Source of the DNA: Verrucomicrobiia bacterium
GTDB lineage: Bacteria; Verrucomicrobiota; Verrucomicrobiia; Limisphaerales; JAUIHU01
Assembly (NCBI GenBank): GCA_030432175.1
Contig: JAUIHU010000217.1
Span: forward strand, 1 to 7,273
DNA length: 7,273 bases
Direction: 5' to 3'
In this document: positions 6,132 through 7,273 of the stretch, one piece after another
How positions within the stretch are numbered: the first letter of the stretch is position 1
Layout: each line of letters opens with the position of its first letter
Program-made: the position numbers and the translations under genes
Notes under the pieces: generated by a model
The model's input: the letters and a program-made list of their open reading frames with translations, nothing else
Databases searched by the model: none
Told to the model about the DNA's origin: nothing

Positions 6132-7273
6132 ATGAACATGCGTCGAATAATTAACGTTTGGACTCTTTTGGCTTTGAGTTTGAGTCGCCTGGCCGGGGCT
6201 GAAGAAGGAGTGACGGAAACCAGGCCCAACATTGTTTTTTTTCTTGTTGATGATTTGGGTTGGGCGGATCTGGGATCTTACGGGGAGACTTATTTTGAGA
6301 CCCCAAATATCGACCAACTCGCTGCTTCAGGAACACGTTTTACTCAAGCTTACGCAGCCTGTCCGGTTTGTTCTCCCACACGCGCCAGTATTCTGACGGG
6401 ACGACATCCGGTGCGGGTTGAGATCACGGACTGGATCCCGGGAGCTCGTGTCGGCAAGAACCGGAATCCGAAATTCCAGCATGTGAACGATCGGGATTCG
6501 CTGGCGTTGGAGGAAATCACGCTGGCTGAAGTATTGAAGCCGGCGGGTTATCAAACATTTTTTGCCGGGAAATGGCATTTAGGCTCTGAGGGAGCATTAC
6601 CGACGGATCAGGGGTTTGACATCAATATTGGAGGTCATCACCGCGGCAGTCCTCCGGGAGGTTACTATGCGCCATATAAGAATCCTTACCTCACAGCCAG
6701 GAGCGATGAAGAATATCTGACTGAAAGACTCACAGAGGAGACGGTTCGGTTTATTGAAAATCGTCAGAAGGATCGACCGTTTTTGGCCTATCTTTCTTAT
6801 TACAATGTTCATACACCGATTCAACCTTATCGGGAGACAATCGATCATTTTAGGGAAAAGTCAAAAGCTCAATTTGAAGGTGAGACTCCTACGGAAGTGG
6901 AACGGCGTGGAATGAACCGCACCAGACGGGATAATCCGGAATACGCTTCCATGATTTCGGCAGTGGACCGAAGTGTTGGCTCTGTTTTGGATGTTTTAAA
7001 AGCACAGGGAATTGCGGATAATACGATTGTCGTTTTTTTCTCAGACAACGGGGGACTGAGCCTGCTTGGACGCCCGGGGCCAACAAGCAATCTTCCATTA
7101 CGAGCGGGTAAAGGTTGGCTGTATGAGGGAGGGATTCGGGAGCCTATGATTGTCCGTGCGCCGGGTTGGACAACCCCGGGAGCCGTTTGTGATTTACCGG
7201 TAGTCAGTACCGACTTTTTCCCAACGTTGCTGGAGCTGACAGGAGTTCAGCGGCCGAGTGGCTTGAAGCTGGA
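6132..7273 (+). CDS. Exported formylglycine-dependent sulfatase (family S1), N-terminal part
   Basis: The frame is open from ATG 6132 to the window end (380 full codons), so the 3' end is missing. Residues 1-23 form a signal peptide (MNMRR, a hydrophobic core, then LAGA|EE as probable cleavage site). Type I sulfatase hallmarks follow in order: VDDLGWADLG with metal-binding D40 and D41; CSPTR (80-84), the CxPxR motif whose Cys80 is converted to formylglycine, followed by ASILTGR; GKWHLG (146-151, K147 and H149); HTP (H227); SDNGG (304-308, D305, N306) and GKG (K327). The enzyme should remove sulfate esters from polysaccharides or other sulfated substrates in the periplasm or outside the cell; the substrate is not predictable here. 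Met3 at 6138 is an alternative start. It needs a formylglycine-generating enzyme or an anaerobic maturase encoded elsewhere. It is divergent from the sugar operon. Confidence 0.95.
   Translation, partial: MNMRRIINVWTLLALSLSRLAGAEEGVTETRPNIVFFLVDDLGWADLGSYGETYFETPNIDQLAASGTRFTQAYAACPVCSPTRASILTGRHPVRVEITDWIPGARVGKNRNPKFQHVNDRDSLALEEITLAEVLKPAGYQTFFAGKWHLGSEGALPTDQGFDINIGGHHRGSPPGGYYAPYKNPYLTARSDEEYLTERLTEETVRFIENRQKDRPFLAYLSYYNVHTPIQPYRETIDHFREKSKAQFEGETPTEVERRGMNRTRRDNPEYASMISAVDRSVGSVLDVLKAQGIADNTIVVFFSDNGGLSLLGRPGPTSNLPLRAGKGWLYEGGIREPMIVRAPGWTTPGAVCDLPVVSTDFFPTLLELTGVQRPSGLKL

Noticed and set aside
6078..6317. N-terminal extension of the RfbC-like reading frame to an ATG at 6315-6317
   Set aside because: The extra 80 residues have no family similarity, are antisense to the signal peptide and first motifs of the sulfatase, and the family N-terminus begins at the Met at 6077.

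Overview
The window holds six protein-coding genes. Two are cut by the window edges, and no RNA gene or CRISPR array is visible. The mix points to a free-living polysaccharide degrader: a GH97 glycosidase, an exported formylglycine-type sulfatase, a peptidoglycan-scavenging hydrolase and surface-sugar genes. Base composition is intermediate. A member of the Planctomycetota/Verrucomicrobiota/Lentisphaerota group is the best guess, with Bacteroidota possible. This rests on gene content only; there is no phylogenetic marker in the window.

Layout, left to right: (1) the C-terminal part of a GH97 glycoside hydrolase on +, ending at 791. (2) A 113-bp inverted-repeat element built of 9-bp CACGRAAT-like units, between two convergent genes. 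(3) An AI-2E/PerM-family membrane protein on -, 910-2013. (4) A 136-bp divergent region. (5) A large + gene, 2150-4471, that joins an AmiE-like serine hydrolase (beta-lactamase fold) to a NamZ/DUF1343 exo-N-acetylmuramidase domain in one exported polypeptide. (6) A second repeat-rich convergent spacer whose outer right arm appears to lie inside the next gene. (7) A two-gene minus-strand operon: an RfbC-like sugar epimerase (6077-5496), then an extended-SDR epimerase/dehydratase (5499-4591) that starts with a 4-base ATGA overlap. (8) A 54-bp divergent spacer. (9) The first 380 codons of a sulfatase on +, running off the right edge.

Functionally, the GH97 enzyme and the sulfatase fit uptake and breakdown of (sulfated) polysaccharides. 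The RfbC/SDR pair should make or modify a nucleotide-activated deoxysugar for a surface glycan. The central fusion is the most interesting gene. In Bacillus subtilis the corresponding activities, AmiE (removes the peptide from MurNAc) and NamZ (removes the peptide-free MurNAc from the non-reducing end), are separate neighbouring genes that act in sequence. Here both are predicted on one chain, which would couple the two steps. No nagZ, murQ or MurNAc transporter gene is seen nearby.

The two convergent spacers carry related degenerate short repeats with inverted outer arms. They are the main non-coding signal in the window.
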